From NCBI RefSeq assembly GCF_009647605.1, contig NZ_WJIF01000001.1, positions 417,655-481,654 on the forward strand: a DNA stretch of 64,000 nt, in the 5' to 3' direction. The notes under the pieces were generated by a model. That model was not told where the DNA came from. It ran no database searches and worked only from the letters and a program-made list of their open reading frames with translations. Below, one piece after another: positions 32,994 to 42,122 of this stretch. Position 1 is the stretch's first letter, and every line of letters starts with the position of its first letter. Position numbers and translations under genes: made by a program. Origin of the DNA: Agromyces agglutinans. Its GTDB lineage: Bacteria > Actinomycetota > Actinomycetes > Actinomycetales > Microbacteriaceae.

Positions 32994-33038
32994 GGGAGCT
33001 CCTTCTCTTCGCTGCACGGGACAGCTGCTCGGGACAGT

Positions 33039-33770
33039 CTATCGATCGGCCGACGGCACGCCGTTCGCGACGATCGTGCCCAGGTCGGCGCCGAGGATCG
33101 CGGCCGTGACGTTGCCGGCGGGCTGCATGCCGAACACCTGCATGGGCATGCCGTTGTCCATGCACAGGCTGAACGCGGTCGAGTCGACGACCTTGAGTCC
33201 TCGCTGCAGCGCCTCCTGGTAGCTGATGCGGTCGATCTTCGTCGCATCGGGGTTCGTGCGAGGGTCGTCGGAGTAGACGCCGTCGACGCCGTTCTTCGCG
33301 ACGAGCACGATCTCGGCGTCGATCTCGAGCGCGCGCTGCGCGGCGACCGTGTCGGTCGAGAAGTACGGCAGCCCGGCGCCGGCGCCGAAGATGACGACGC
33401 GACCCTTCTCGAGGTGCCGCTCGGCGCGCCGCGGGATGTAGGGCTCGGCGACCTGGGTCATCGAGATCGCCGACTGCACCCGGGTCTCGGCGCCCGCCTG
33501 CTCGAGGAAGTCCTGCAGGGCGAGCGCGTTCATGACCGTGCCCAGCATGCCCATGTAGTCGGCGCGCCCGCGGTCCATGCCGCGCTGGCTCAGCTCGGCG
33601 CCGCGGAAGAAGTTGCCGCCGCCCACGACGATCGCGACCTCGACGGTGCGCGCCGCGTCGGCGATCTCGCGCGCGAGCGAGGAGACCACGTCGGGGTTGA
33701 CGCCGAGCGCTCCGCCGCCGAATGCCTCTCCTGAGAGCTTGAGCAGCACCCTCCGCCTGCGTTCGGTCAT
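33039..33770 (-). CDS. pyrH: UMP kinase
   Basis: 243 residues, phosphorylating UMP to UDP in pyrimidine nucleotide synthesis. It belongs to the amino acid kinase fold with [41 protein letters not shown] and [19 protein letters not shown]. Length matches the bacterial enzyme. The ATG at 33768-33770 begins [24 protein letters not shown] hexamer lies about 27 nt upstream on the minus strand, so pyrH may start its own transcript after the tsf terminators. Confidence 0.96.
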   Translation of the reverse strand: MTERRRRVLLKLSGEAFGGGALGVNPDVVSSLAREIADAARTVEVAIVVGGGNFFRGAELSQRGMDRGRADYMGMLGTVMNALALQDFLEQAGAETRVQSAISMTQVAEPYIPRRAERHLEKGRVVIFGAGAGLPYFSTDTVAAQRALEIDAEIVLVAKNGVDGVYSDDPRTNPDATKIDRISYQEALQRGLKVVDSTAFSLCMDNGMPMQVFGMQPAGNVTAAILGADLGTIVANGVPSADR

Positions 33771-33838
33771 GTGGCCGTCCCTTCGATCCCCGGGTTCAAA
33801 ACTAGTGGTCGCCGCCGCGCGGAACACGGTGCGACGCG

Positions 33839-33865
33839 GACGGATGTCCTGGCGGGGCATCCGTC
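33839..33865 (-). terminator. Second hairpin between tsf and pyrH, built on the GGATGCC word
   Basis: Arms 33839-33849 (GACGGATGTCC) and 33855-33865 (GGGCATCCGTC) pair over 11 bp with one G-U and a 5-nt loop. It is downstream of the stronger hairpin at 33899-33930 and may act as a back-up terminator. One arm carries a GGCATCC copy and the other a one-base variant. Confidence 0.45.
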
Positions 33866-33898
33866 GCGCGCGCAGCGGAACCCCGCCGCGCACGCAAA

Positions 33899-33930
33899 GG
33901 GAGTCCGGATCGATGTCGATCCGGACTCCC
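33899..33930 (-). terminator. Terminator after tsf
   Basis: A perfect 15-bp stem, GGGAGTCCGGATCGA at 33899-33913 against 33916-33930, with only two unpaired bases drawn at the top (a 4-6 nt loop in practice). It ends 12 bp after the tsf stop. On the minus strand the stem is followed by TTTGCG, a short T run. Confidence 0.75.
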
Positions 33931-33941
33931 CGTGGCGTGTC

Positions 33942-34772
33942 TTACGCGCCGACCTTGAAGCGAGCGAAGTCGCTCACGGTCAGGCCCGCGTCCTGCAGGA
34001 CCTTCGCGATCGACAGCTTGTTGTCCTTCGCGTAGTCCTGGTCGAGCAGCGAGACCTGCTTGAAGTAGGCGCCCAGGCGACCCTCGACGATCTTCGGGAG
34101 CGCGGCCTCGGGCTTGCCCTCCTCGCGGGAGATCTGCTCGACGAGCGCGCGCTCCTTCTCGACCAGCTCGGCCGGGACGTCGTCGCGCGTGAGGTACTCG
34201 GGGTTCGCGAACGAGATGTGCTGCGCGACCGAGCGGGCCGTCTCGGCGTCGGCGCCGGCGTAGCCGAGGACCACGCCGACCTGCGGCGGCAGGTCCTTCG
34301 ACGTCTTGTGCAGGTAGATCGAGAACTGCTCGCCCTTCACGAGGCGGATGCGACGCAGTTCGACCTTCTCGCCGAGGATCGCGGCCTCCTCGTTGATGAC
34401 GTCGGCGACCGACTTGCCCTCGGCCGGGGCGGCCAGGGCCGTCTCGACCGAGTCGGCACGAGCCGCGGCAGCGGCCGCGAGCACGCGGTCGGCGAGGCCG
34501 ACGAACTTGTCGCCCTTGGCGACGAAGTCGGTCTCGCAGGCGAGCTCGATCAGGGTCGCGGTGCCGTCGCCGTTGTCGGCGGCGGCCACGAGGCCCTCTG
34601 CGGTCGAACGGTCGGCACGCTTCGCGTTGCCCTTGGCACCCTTGAGGCGGAGGATCTCGACCGCCTTGTCCAGGTCGCCGTCGGCCTCGACGAGCGCGTT
34701 CTTGGTGTCGACCATGCCGGTGCCGAGGCGCTCGCGCAGGGTCTTGACGTCTTCGAGAGTGAAGTTGGCCAT
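33942..34772 (-). CDS. tsf: Elongation factor Ts
   Basis: 276 residues, the guanine exchange factor for EF-Tu. The N-terminal UBA-like domain (VKTLRERLGTGMVDTKNALVEADGDLDKAVEILR) and the EF-Tu-contacting LACETDFVAKGDKF are plain. Length fits. It lies 39 bases after rpsB, the standard rpsB-tsf operon, and is followed by two hairpins. Confidence 0.97.
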   Translation of the reverse strand: MANFTLEDVKTLRERLGTGMVDTKNALVEADGDLDKAVEILRLKGAKGNAKRADRSTAEGLVAAADNGDGTATLIELACETDFVAKGDKFVGLADRVLAAAAAARADSVETALAAPAEGKSVADVINEEAAILGEKVELRRIRLVKGEQFSIYLHKTSKDLPPQVGVVLGYAGADAETARSVAQHISFANPEYLTRDDVPAELVEKERALVEQISREEGKPEAALPKIVEGRLGAYFKQVSLLDQDYAKDNKLSIAKVLQDAGLTVSDFARFKVGA

Positions 34773-34811
34773 GTTCGGATTACTCTCCTGAACTCGTGGT
34801 CTGGACGTGTG

Positions 34812-35735
34812 TTACTTGGACTCGGCTGCGGCTTCGCCGGCCTCGTCGGCGACCGACTCGGTCGCGGCCTCTGCCGTGTCATCCGCCGAGACGGCCTCGG
34901 CGACCTCGGCGACCTCTTCGGCCTCGGCGGTCGCCTCGTCGACCTTGGCGGTCTCGGGCGAGGACTGCTCGGGCGTCTGCGCCTGGAGGAGCTCCTGCTC
35001 CCACTCGGCGAGCGGCTCGGCGGCCTCTTCGCCCTCTTCGGGCTTCTGGTGGCGCTGGATGAGGCCCTCGGCGGCGGCGTCGGCGATGATGCGCGTGAGC
35101 AGGCTCACCGAGCGGATCGCGTCGTCGTTGCCCGGGATCGGGTACTGGACCTCGTCGGGGTCGCAGTTCGTGTCGAGGATGCCGATGACGGGGATGCCGA
35201 GCTTCTTGGCCTCGTCGATCGCGAGGTGCTCCTTCTTGGTGTCCACGACCCAGAGCGCCGAGGGCGTCTTCGAGAGGTTGCGGATGCCGCCGAGCGACTT
35301 GTGCAGCTTGTCGAGCTCGCGCTTCTTGAGGAGGAGCTCCTTCTTGGTGAAGCCCGAGGTGGTGCCCTCGAAGTCGAGCTCCTCGAGCTCCTTCATGCGC
35401 GCGAGGCGCTTGGAGACCGTGGTGAAGTTCGTGAGAAGGCCGCCCAGCCAACGCTGGTTGACGTAGGGCTGGCCGACGCGCGTGGCCTGCTCGGCGATCG
35501 ACTCCTGCGCCTGCTTCTTGGTGCCGACGAAGAGGATGGTGCCGCCGTGGGCGACCGTCTCCTTGACGAAGTCGTAGGCCTTGTCGATGTAGGCGAGCGA
35601 CTGCTGCAGGTCGATGATGTAGATGCCCGAGCGCTCGGTGAAGATGAAGCGCTTCATCTTCGGGTTCCAGCGGCGGGTCTGGTGCCCGAAGTGCACGCCG
35701 CTGTCGAGCAGCTGGCGAATGGTGACGACGGCCAT
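34812..35735 (-). CDS. rpsB: 30S ribosomal protein S2
   Basis: 307 residues. The core matches S2: [60 protein letters not shown] and [13 protein letters not shown]. It is longer than the E. coli protein because of an acidic Ala/Glu-rich C-terminal tail of about 60 residues, a common feature in actinobacteria. The ATG at 35733-35735 begins [17 protein letters not shown] and has AGAAGGAGAA upstream. Confidence 0.97.
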   Translation of the reverse strand: MAVVTIRQLLDSGVHFGHQTRRWNPKMKRFIFTERSGIYIIDLQQSLAYIDKAYDFVKETVAHGGTILFVGTKKQAQESIAEQATRVGQPYVNQRWLGGLLTNFTTVSKRLARMKELEELDFEGTTSGFTKKELLLKKRELDKLHKSLGGIRNLSKTPSALWVVDTKKEHLAIDEAKKLGIPVIGILDTNCDPDEVQYPIPGNDDAIRSVSLLTRIIADAAAEGLIQRHQKPEEGEEAAEPLAEWEQELLQAQTPEQSSPETAKVDEATAEAEEVAEVAEAVSADDTAEAATESVADEAGEAAAESK

Positions 35736-35901
35736 GAGCCGTTCTCCTTCTGTCTCAGTTGTTCGCTGCCGGCCGGCGGCCGGAAGCCCTGGCGCCCGGC
35801 ACGGCTCCGCCCGATCCCGCATGGAATGCGGGGCTGGGACTGAATGGATTCGTGGCCGAATGGGCACGCGGAGTCACCTCGCAGGGCGAGGCGCAAGGGA
35901 C

Positions 35902-35907
35902 ATGCTA
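35902..35907 (-). promoter_or_regulatory. Possible -10 box of the rpsB-tsf promoter
   Basis: The 271-bp gap between rpsB and the divergent M23-like gene is the longest in the window. On the minus strand it holds TAGCAT here, which would give a leader of about 160 nt for rpsB. The leader contains a CCGGCC/GGCCGG hairpin near 35770. No -35 match is seen. Nothing else was recognised in the gap, including no plus-strand promoter for the M23 gene. Confidence 0.3.
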
Positions 35908-36006
35908 TCACGCGAGCCCTCCTCCCCCGCCGCCCGTCGGCGGCGGTCGTGCACGGATCTCGCGGCACGCGGCACGGGTCGCCAGGCGACGAGGCAGCCT
36001 TGCCGC

Positions 36007-36591
36007 ATGACCGATCTCCGGATGCCTCGCGCCGGGCGACGACGGGCCGGGCGTGCGTGGGCCGCGCTCGCCGCCCTGCTGCTTCCGGCCGCGCTCGTTC
36101 CCGCCGACGCGTCGGCGTCGGCCGCGGTCGCACTGCCGGCTGCGACGGTACTGCCAGCGGCCCCGCCGGATGCCGTCGCGGGCGACTGGGCCTGGCCGGT
36201 GGGAGCGCCGATCCGGGTCCTCGAACCGTTCCGACGGCCGGCCACCCGATACTCCGCCGGCCATCGCGGCATCGACGTCGCCGCGACGGCCGGCGATCCG
36301 GTCATGGCAGCCGGCACCGGGGTGGTGCACTTCGCCGGTGCCGTCGCGGGCCGCGACGTGGTGTCGATCGACCACGGCGATGGGGTCATCAGCGCCATCG
36401 AGCCCGTCACCGCGGTGGTGGCCGAGGGCGACGTCGTGCGCCGCGGCGAACCGATCGGCGCCGTGAGCGCGGGCGGCCACTGCACCGGCACGTGCGTGCA
36501 CTTCGGCGTCCGGGTCGACGGCGAGTACGTCTCGCCGTTCCTGTACCTCGGCGGCGTCCCGCGCGCGGTGCTGCTGCCGCTCGCCGGGTGA
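36007..36591 (+). CDS. Secreted M23-family (LytM-like) protein with altered active site
   Basis: 194 residues. A signal peptide (RAWAALAALLLPAALVPADASA) precedes an M23 domain: WPVGAPIRVLEPFRRPATRY, the first zinc-binding pair in HRGIDVAATAGDPVMAAGTG, then CTGTCVHFGVRVDGEYVSPF. In active LytM enzymes the last block reads HXH; here the first of these histidines is Cys (CVH), so the catalytic base is missing while the zinc-binding His remains. The two nearby cysteines could form a disulfide. It may bind peptidoglycan or activate another hydrolase rather than cut. The gene lies between rpsB and xerC as M23 genes do in mycobacteria. Confidence 0.85.
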   Translation: MTDLRMPRAGRRRAGRAWAALAALLLPAALVPADASASAAVALPAATVLPAAPPDAVAGDWAWPVGAPIRVLEPFRRPATRYSAGHRGIDVAATAGDPVMAAGTGVVHFAGAVAGRDVVSIDHGDGVISAIEPVTAVVAEGDVVRRGEPIGAVSAGGHCTGTCVHFGVRVDGEYVSPFLYLGGVPRAVLLPLAG

Positions 36592-36686
36592 CGGCCTCCG
36601 GCCGGCGGGCGACGTGGGGCCGGCGCGGTGGGTCGTCGCGGTGGACGACGAACCGTGGGCGGCGGAGGCGGGCGGGCTGGTCGTGC

Positions 36687-37709
36687 TCAGGCGCGCGGAT
36701 GCGCGGTGCGATAGGTCTGTTTGAGTCGTTCGGCCGAGACGTGCGTGTAGATCTGCGTGGTGCCGAGGCTCGCGTGGCCGAGGAACTCCTGCACGGCCCT
36801 GAGGTCGGCGCCGCCGTCGAGCAGGTGGGTCGCCGCGGTGTGCCGCAGGGCGTGCGGGCCGCTCGGCCCGGTGCCGGGGATCTCGGCGAGGAGCGCGGCG
36901 ATCAGGCGGTGCACCGACCTCGGACCGAGCCGCCCGCCTCGCACGCCGACGAACGCGGCGCGTCCGCCCTGCGGCGCGCGGCGGTGCGATTCGAGGGTCG
37001 ATTTCGCGGCAGTCGCGTCAGCCGCCCCGGCGACGGCATCTGCGGCGGCCGCGAGCAGTGCGGCGCGACCGCGCTCGAGGTACTGGTCGAGCGACCTGGC
37101 GGCCGGCGCGCCGTAGGGCACGACGCGTTCCTTCGAGCCCTTGCCCAGCACGCGGAGGGTCCGGCGCTCGCGGTCGATGTCGTCGAGGTCGAGGCCGACG
37201 AGCTCGGAGACGCGAAGACCCGAGGCGTACAGCAGCTCGACGATCGCGCTGTCGCGCGCGGCGACCGGGTCGCCGTCGGCGGCGGCCGCGTCGAGCCGGT
37301 CGAGGAGGCCGGTGATCGCCGGTTGCGTCAGCACGCGCGGAAGCGTGCGCTGCGCCTTCGGCGCGCGCAGGCGCACCGCCGGGTCGGCCGCGACGAGCCC
37401 TCGGCGCGCGCTCCAGGCGCAGAATCCGCGGGCGGACGCCGCGCGCCGGGCGATCGTCGCGCGGGCCAGGCCCAGTTCGGTCGACTCCCACAGCCAGTCG
37501 CGAAGGGTCGGAAGGTCGATGCGTGCCAGCTCGACGGGCCGGCCGGGTTCGCCGCCCGCGGCGAGCGCGCGGCGTTCGAGGAACCGGGCGAGGTCGGCGA
37601 GGTCGCTGCCGTAGGCGGCGACGGTATTGGCCGAGTAGCCGCGTTCGGCGGTGAGGTGCACGAGGTAGTCGTGGAGCGCGACATCGAGCGGAGGGGCGTG
37701 CTCGCTCAT
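36687..37709 (-). CDS. xerC: Tyrosine recombinase XerC
   Basis: 340 residues. An N-terminal SAM-like domain (LVHLTAERGYSANTVAAYGSDLADLARFL) precedes the catalytic domain with Arg in YASGLRVSELVGLDL, Lys in VLGKGSKERVVPYG, HALRHTAATHLLDGGADLRAVQ, the late His in LGHASLGTTQIYTH and the nucleophile Tyr in IYTHV. It resolves chromosome dimers at dif with a partner recombinase. It is about 40 residues longer than E. coli XerC because of an Ala-rich insertion between the Lys and HXXR motifs. The ATG overlaps the phosphoesterase stop by four bases, so expression is coupled. No dif site was recognised nearby. Confidence 0.93.
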   Translation of the reverse strand: MSEHAPPLDVALHDYLVHLTAERGYSANTVAAYGSDLADLARFLERRALAAGGEPGRPVELARIDLPTLRDWLWESTELGLARATIARRAASARGFCAWSARRGLVAADPAVRLRAPKAQRTLPRVLTQPAITGLLDRLDAAAADGDPVAARDSAIVELLYASGLRVSELVGLDLDDIDRERRTLRVLGKGSKERVVPYGAPAARSLDQYLERGRAALLAAAADAVAGAADATAAKSTLESHRRAPQGGRAAFVGVRGGRLGPRSVHRLIAALLAEIPGTGPSGPHALRHTAATHLLDGGADLRAVQEFLGHASLGTTQIYTHVSAERLKQTYRTAHPRA

Positions 37710-38623
37710 GGCGTCCGCTTGCGCGAGAACCGGTCGAGGCGGCCGTCGGCGTCGAGCCCTTCGATCTCGGCGAGGAACTCGGCGCCGAAGCTCGAGACGA
37801 CGTCGAAGGGCCCCAGCGGCACCACGGCGGTGATCGCGCCGTCGTCGTAGAGGTGGACCACCGAGAAGGAGCGACCGCCGTCGATGCCGACGAGCTCGCG
37901 CGGCCGCGCCGAGAGATCCATCGTGTAGGCCGTCGCGCCGGCGACCGCGACCGGGATGCCGGTGAAGGTGCCGGTGGTCGCGTAGTGCAGGTGCCCACCG
38001 AGGATGAGCCGGACGTCGCTGCCGGCGAGCACGTCGGCGAGCGCGTCCTGCCCCTGCAGTTCGAGGACGTCCATGAGCGCCAGCGGGGTCGCGATGGGTG
38101 CGTGGTGCATCGCGAGGACGGTGCCGTGCGGCGCGGGCACGGCGAGGACCGCGCGTAGCCAGCTGACCGTTTCGCCGTCGATCATGCCGTGGTGCCAGCC
38201 GGGCACCGTCACATCGAGCGACACGATGCGCAGGCCCCCGACGTCGACCACGCGGTGCACGGGTGAGTCCGTGGGCGGGTCGTCGGTGAGCCCGGCCCGG
38301 AAGGCGGCGCGCTCGTCGTGGTTGCCCATCACCCACACGAGTTCGGCGCCGGTGGCGACGGCCAGGGGCTCGAGGGCTGCGCGAGCACGACGGTACGCGT
38401 CGGCCTCGCCGAGGTCGGCCACGTCGCCCGTGACGACGATCGCGTCGAGCGCGTCGCTGAGCCGCTCGAGCTGGCTGATCGCCTGGTCGAGCGCCGCGAC
38501 GGTGTCGGCCCGACCGCCGAGCGGTGCCCCGCCCGCCAGCAGATGGAGGTCGGAGACGTGCGCGATGACGTGCCTGGCCGCGGGGTAACGGCCGAGCCTG
38601 GGTGCTTCGGTGTGTCCGTCCAC
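37706..38623 (-). CDS. Metallophosphoesterase (3',5'-cyclic nucleotide phosphodiesterase type)
   Basis: 305 residues of the calcineurin-like fold with the metal ligands in order: IAHVSDLHLLAGG, IVVTGDVADLGEADAY, VWVMGNHDERAAF, VLAMHHAPIATP and LILGGHLHYATTGTF. This arrangement is that of the class III cyclic nucleotide phosphodiesterases (CpdA, mycobacterial Rv0805), although such enzymes often have broader substrates. The start is GTG at 38621-38623 with TAGGCT (38630-38635, minus strand) 6 nt upstream, so the two-gene transcript with xerC is probably leaderless. The 162 bases between here and dprA hold no feature I can name. Confidence 0.9.
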   Translation of the reverse strand: MDGHTEAPRLGRYPAARHVIAHVSDLHLLAGGAPLGGRADTVAALDQAISQLERLSDALDAIVVTGDVADLGEADAYRRARAALEPLAVATGAELVWVMGNHDERAAFRAGLTDDPPTDSPVHRVVDVGGLRIVSLDVTVPGWHHGMIDGETVSWLRAVLAVPAPHGTVLAMHHAPIATPLALMDVLELQGQDALADVLAGSDVRLILGGHLHYATTGTFTGIPVAVAGATAYTMDLSARPRELVGIDGGRSFSVVHLYDDGAITAVVPLGPFDVVSSFGAEFLAEIEGLDADGRLDRFSRKRTP

Positions 38624-38785
38624 GCGGCCAGCCTAGGGCGGCCCACCGACGCGTCCGCCGAGGCCGCGCCGACCGCCGCGGGGGTGCGTCGGCGCGAAGT
38701 CGACGCGTCGGACATCAGGCGCCGCGGCTGGATGGCACCACCGGGCGCCGCCCACGCGACCGCCCCGCCTGCCGCGCCGCCCAGG

Positions 38786-40021
38786 TCAACCGGCCGCCGG
38801 CCGCGCCGCCCAGCCTTCGGCGCGCCGCACCACGCGTCCTTCGGCCTCGAGCGAGCCGAGGACGCCGAGCACGCGTCGCGGTTCGAGCCCGGCGCGCCGG
38901 GCGACGTCGTCGGTGGTGCGGGGCGATCGCGCGCTGAGCGCGTCGAGGACGCGGATGCCATCAGCGGTGACCGCGGTGTCCCAGGCGCCCGTCGCCGAAC
39001 CCGTCGGCGTCGCCGCCGCTGCGAGGTCGCCATCGGCGAGCGCGAGTTCGGCCATCTGCTCCGCATCGACGACGCACACCGCGTCGAACTCGCGCAGGAG
39101 TCGGTGGCATCCGGCCGACGCCGGGCTCGTCACGGGCCCCGGCACCGCACCGAGCGGTCGCCCGAGGGTCGCCGCGTGCCCGGCCGTGTTGAGGGAGCCC
39201 GACCGCAGGCCGGCCTCGAGCACGATGGTGGCCGCCGTCGACGCGGCGATCAGCCGGTTGCGCTGGAGGAACCTCCACTTCGTGGGTGCGGCCCCGCACG
39301 GCAGCTCGGAGACCACAGCACCCGTCTCGGCGATGCGGGCGAGCAGCGACTCGTGCCCCATGGGGTAGAACCGGTCGACGCCGCCGGCGAGGTACGCGAC
39401 GGTGGTGCCGTCGCTTCGCAGGGTCGAGCGATGCGCCATCCCGTCGATGCCGTACGCGCCGCCCGAGACGACCGTGAAGCCACGGTCGGCCAGGCCGCCG
39501 GCCGCCTCGACCGCGACGTGCTCGCCGTAGCCGCTGGCGGCCCGGGCTCCCACGAGCGAGATCGATCGTGCGACCGTCACGGCGTCGAGCCGGCCGCGGA
39601 CCCAGAGGGCGAGCGGGCGATGCCGGCCGAGGTCGTCGAGGCGGACGGGCCACGCGTCGTCGCCGGGCACCACGAGTCGAGCGCCCACACGGCCGGCCTG
39701 CTGGAGCGACCGGGCGAACGCCTCGACGTCGACCCGCGGGGACCACCGGCCGTGCGCCGCCCGAATCGAACGCGGGTCGAGGCGTACGCCTCGGGCCGCG
39801 AGCGCAGCGGACATGCCTTCGGCATCCGCGCGCTCGAGCAGGACCTCGGCGACGCCCCGCGCTCCGATCGCGGCGACGAGTTCGCCCATCACGCCGTCGC
39901 CCGGCTCGGCGATCGCGCCGAGGAAGGCCCGGGCGAGTGCCTCGTCGTCCCCTCCGGAAGGGCGCGTGCCGACGATGCCCGATCCGGCGGCCTGCCGCAG
40001 CCGGTCGAAGACCGCGGTCAC
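38786..40021 (-). CDS. dprA: DNA processing protein DprA
   Basis: 411 residues. The Rossmann-like core has SLVGARAASGYGEHVAVEAA, VVSGGAYGIDGMAHR, LAGGVDRFYPMGHE and RNRLIAASTAATIVLEAGLRSGSLNTAGHAA. A C-terminal winged-helix DML1-like domain (RVLDALSARSPRTTDDVARRAGLE) follows. DprA loads RecA on incoming single-stranded DNA during transformation. The start is GTG at 40019-40021, overlapping the comM stop by four bases. Together with comM and yraN it forms the usual actinobacterial trio, although no uptake machinery (ComEA, ComEC) lies in this window. Confidence 0.93.
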   Translation of the reverse strand: MTAVFDRLRQAAGSGIVGTRPSGGDDEALARAFLGAIAEPGDGVMGELVAAIGARGVAEVLLERADAEGMSAALAARGVRLDPRSIRAAHGRWSPRVDVEAFARSLQQAGRVGARLVVPGDDAWPVRLDDLGRHRPLALWVRGRLDAVTVARSISLVGARAASGYGEHVAVEAAGGLADRGFTVVSGGAYGIDGMAHRSTLRSDGTTVAYLAGGVDRFYPMGHESLLARIAETGAVVSELPCGAAPTKWRFLQRNRLIAASTAATIVLEAGLRSGSLNTAGHAATLGRPLGAVPGPVTSPASAGCHRLLREFDAVCVVDAEQMAELALADGDLAAAATPTGSATGAWDTAVTADGIRVLDALSARSPRTTDDVARRAGLEPRRVLGVLGSLEAEGRVVRRAEGWAARPAAG

Positions 40022-41592
40022 GGCTGCATCCCCTTGCGCAGCGCCAGCGCGTGGCCGACGTGATCGGCGTCGGGTATCGCGACGCCGTCGAGATCCGCGA
40101 GCGACCATGCGACCTTCAACACCCGGTCGTAGCCGCGCATGGTCACGGTGCCGCGCTCGAGCGCCCGGTCCAGCGACACGCACGCCCGGTTGCCCGGATG
40201 CAGGCCGCCCGCACCGCGCAACCACGGCCCGGGCACCTCGGCGTTCGTGCGCCACGGAGTGCCGCGCAGCCGCTCTGCGGCCGCCTCCCTGGCGGCGGAC
40301 ACCCGGCGCTTGGCCTCCGCGCTCGTCAGGGACGGACGCTCGCCCGCCATCCGGAGCTCCTGCGCCGTGATGCGCGGCACCCAGAGGTGCACGTCGATGC
40401 GGTCCATCAGCGGACCGGAGAGCCGCGCGAGGTAGCGCCGACGCACCACCGGCGGGCAGGTGCAGTCGCTGTTCTTGAGGCCGTGCTGGCCGCACGGGCA
40501 CGGGTTGGCGGCGAGGACCAGCTGGAACCGGGCGGGGAAGGTCGCCACCGCGTTCGCCCGGTGGATGCTGATCACGCCCGCCTCCAGCGGCTGGCGCAGC
40601 ACGTCGAGCACCGACGCCGCGAATTCCGGGGCCTCGTCGAGGAACAGGACCCCGTGCGAGGCACGGGGGGCTGCGCCCGGTCGGATGCCACGGCTGCCGC
40701 CGCCCACGATCGCCGCGGCGCTCGCCGTGTGGTGCGGCGCGACGAACGGCGGACGCAGGTCGAGGCCGCCGTGCGGGGCCTCGCCGGCGAGCGAACGCAG
40801 CGACGCGACCTCGAGGGCGGCATCGGCGTCGAGGTCGGGCAGGATACCGGGCAGTCGCGACGCGAGCATGGTCTTGCCGGCCCCGGGAGGACCACCGAGG
40901 AAGACATGGTGGCCGCCGGCCGCCGCGGCGAGCAGCGCCTGCACGGCGTCGGTGTTGCCCGTCACGTCGGCGAGGTCGCCGGCGGGAGCCACCGGAGCCG
41001 GTGGCGGCGAGGCGTCCGCCTCGACATCGCGCTCGCGGGCCGCTCGCTCGCGGAAGGCCTCCGCCGTCTCCGGGTCGAACGATCCGCCGTGGCGGATCGC
41101 CGCCTCGATGAGCGAACCGACGGCGATGACCTCGACGCCGGGAACGAGCGCGGCCTCCTCGGCATTCGCCTCGGGAACCATCACCGTTCGATGTCCGGCG
41201 CGTGAAGCCGCGAGCACGGCCGGCAGCACCCCGGCGATGGGGCGCACCCGGCCGTCGAGCCCGAGCTCGCCGAGGTGCACCATGCGGTCGACGGAGGCCG
41301 GATCGACCATGCCGGCGGCGGCGAGGCAGGCCAGCGCGATCGCCAGGTCGAATCCCGAGCCGTGCTTGGGCAAGGACGCCGGCGAGAGGTTCACCGTGAG
41401 CCGCCGCTGCGGCAGCGGGCAACCGGCGTTGGAAGCCGCCGAGCGCACGCGTTCGCGCGCCTCGCCGAGCGCCGCGTCGGGCAGGCCGATGATCACGAGA
41501 CCGGGCAGCTGGCTCGCGAGGTCGGCCTCGACCTCGACCACCGAGCCCGCGAGCCCGATCAGCGCCACGGCGCGGGTGCGCGCCACCGGCAT
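40018..41592 (-). CDS. comM: ComM-like AAA+ helicase (magnesium chelatase subunit ChlI-like)
   Basis: 524 residues. An N-terminal Lon-like domain (IIGLPDAALGEARERVRSA and LTVNLSPASLPKHGSGFDLAIAL) is followed by the AAA+ module with Walker A GGPPGAGKTMLASRLPG and Walker B HGVLFLDEAPEF. A four-cysteine zinc site (NPCPCGQHG with CTCPP) is present. ComM is a branch-migration helicase that helps integrate donor DNA during natural transformation. Older annotations call it Mg chelatase; the zinc site and neighbours argue for ComM. Its ATG shares one base with the yraN stop. Confidence 0.93.
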   Translation of the reverse strand: MPVARTRAVALIGLAGSVVEVEADLASQLPGLVIIGLPDAALGEARERVRSAASNAGCPLPQRRLTVNLSPASLPKHGSGFDLAIALACLAAAGMVDPASVDRMVHLGELGLDGRVRPIAGVLPAVLAASRAGHRTVMVPEANAEEAALVPGVEVIAVGSLIEAAIRHGGSFDPETAEAFRERAARERDVEADASPPPAPVAPAGDLADVTGNTDAVQALLAAAAGGHHVFLGGPPGAGKTMLASRLPGILPDLDADAALEVASLRSLAGEAPHGGLDLRPPFVAPHHTASAAAIVGGGSRGIRPGAAPRASHGVLFLDEAPEFAASVLDVLRQPLEAGVISIHRANAVATFPARFQLVLAANPCPCGQHGLKNSDCTCPPVVRRRYLARLSGPLMDRIDVHLWVPRITAQELRMAGERPSLTSAEAKRRVSAAREAAAERLRGTPWRTNAEVPGPWLRGAGGLHPGNRACVSLDRALERGTVTMRGYDRVLKVAWSLADLDGVAIPDADHVGHALALRKGMQP

Positions 41593-41948
41593 CAGCTCAG
41601 CCCCTCGAGGTGCTCGACCAGGGGCGGTGCCTCGACCGGGGCGAGCACGGCGACCGCGTCGATGCGGATTCGGCCGACCGGCTCCTCGGACTGCACGCAC
41701 CACGCGACCGCGAGTCGGCGCATGCGGGCGAGCTTGACCGGCGTGATCGCTTCGAATGGGTGCCCGAAGTCCGCGCTCGTGCGCGTCTTCACCTCGACGA
41801 ACACCGTGTCGCTGCCGTCGCGCGCGACGATGTCGATCTCGCCGAGCCGGCATCGCCAGTTGCGATCGATGACCTGCATGCCGCGCGCCTCGAGATGGGT
41901 GACCGCGAGGGCTTCGCCGCGCCGTCCGAGTTCCGTGTTGTGCGCCAT
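41592..41948 (-). CDS. yraN: YraN/UPF0102 family nuclease-fold protein
   Basis: 118 residues. The small restriction-endonuclease-like fold has LGRRGEALAVTHLEARGMQVIDRNWR, then LGEIDIVARDG and VFVEVKTRTS, which give the E...D...ExK active-site pattern. Its role is unknown but genes of this family nearly always accompany comM and dprA. I choose the ATG at 41946-41948 because GGAGG lies 8 nt upstream; a GTG three codons earlier is possible. Confidence 0.92.
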   Translation of the reverse strand: MAHNTELGRRGEALAVTHLEARGMQVIDRNWRCRLGEIDIVARDGSDTVFVEVKTRTSADFGHPFEAITPVKLARMRRLAVAWCVQSEEPVGRIRIDAVAVLAPVEAPPLVEHLEGLS

Positions 41949-42001
41949 CCGCACCACCTCCGCGACCCAGCGTCGCGCGACAGCGCGCCGGGAAACGGTT
42001 G

Positions 42002-42014
42002 GGATGCGGCATCC
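42002..42014. repeat. GGATGC/GCATCC inverted pair in the yraN upstream gap
   Basis: GGATGC at 42002-42007 and GCATCC at 42009-42014 flank a single G. The 165-bp gap between DUF2469 and yraN also contains a perfect 14-bp palindrome, GACGTCGCGACGTC, at 42053-42066. Either could form a small hairpin on the minus-strand transcript. No promoter was recognised. Confidence 0.45.
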
Positions 42015-42122
42015 GTCAGCGGTTCATCGAACAGCCGGCTTGTGCAGAAGCAGACGTCGCGACGTCGGTGGGCCGCGGAGGCCGACGATCGCGGGCGAAT
42101 GCCCGCGCGCAGCAGCCCTGGG

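Noticed and set aside
38624-38785. 162-bp gap between the phosphodiesterase and dprA, searched for a small gene, tRNA or dif site
   Set aside because: It contains a short CGACGCGTCG palindrome and GC-rich sequence but no open frame with plausible composition, no cloverleaf and no dif-like arms.
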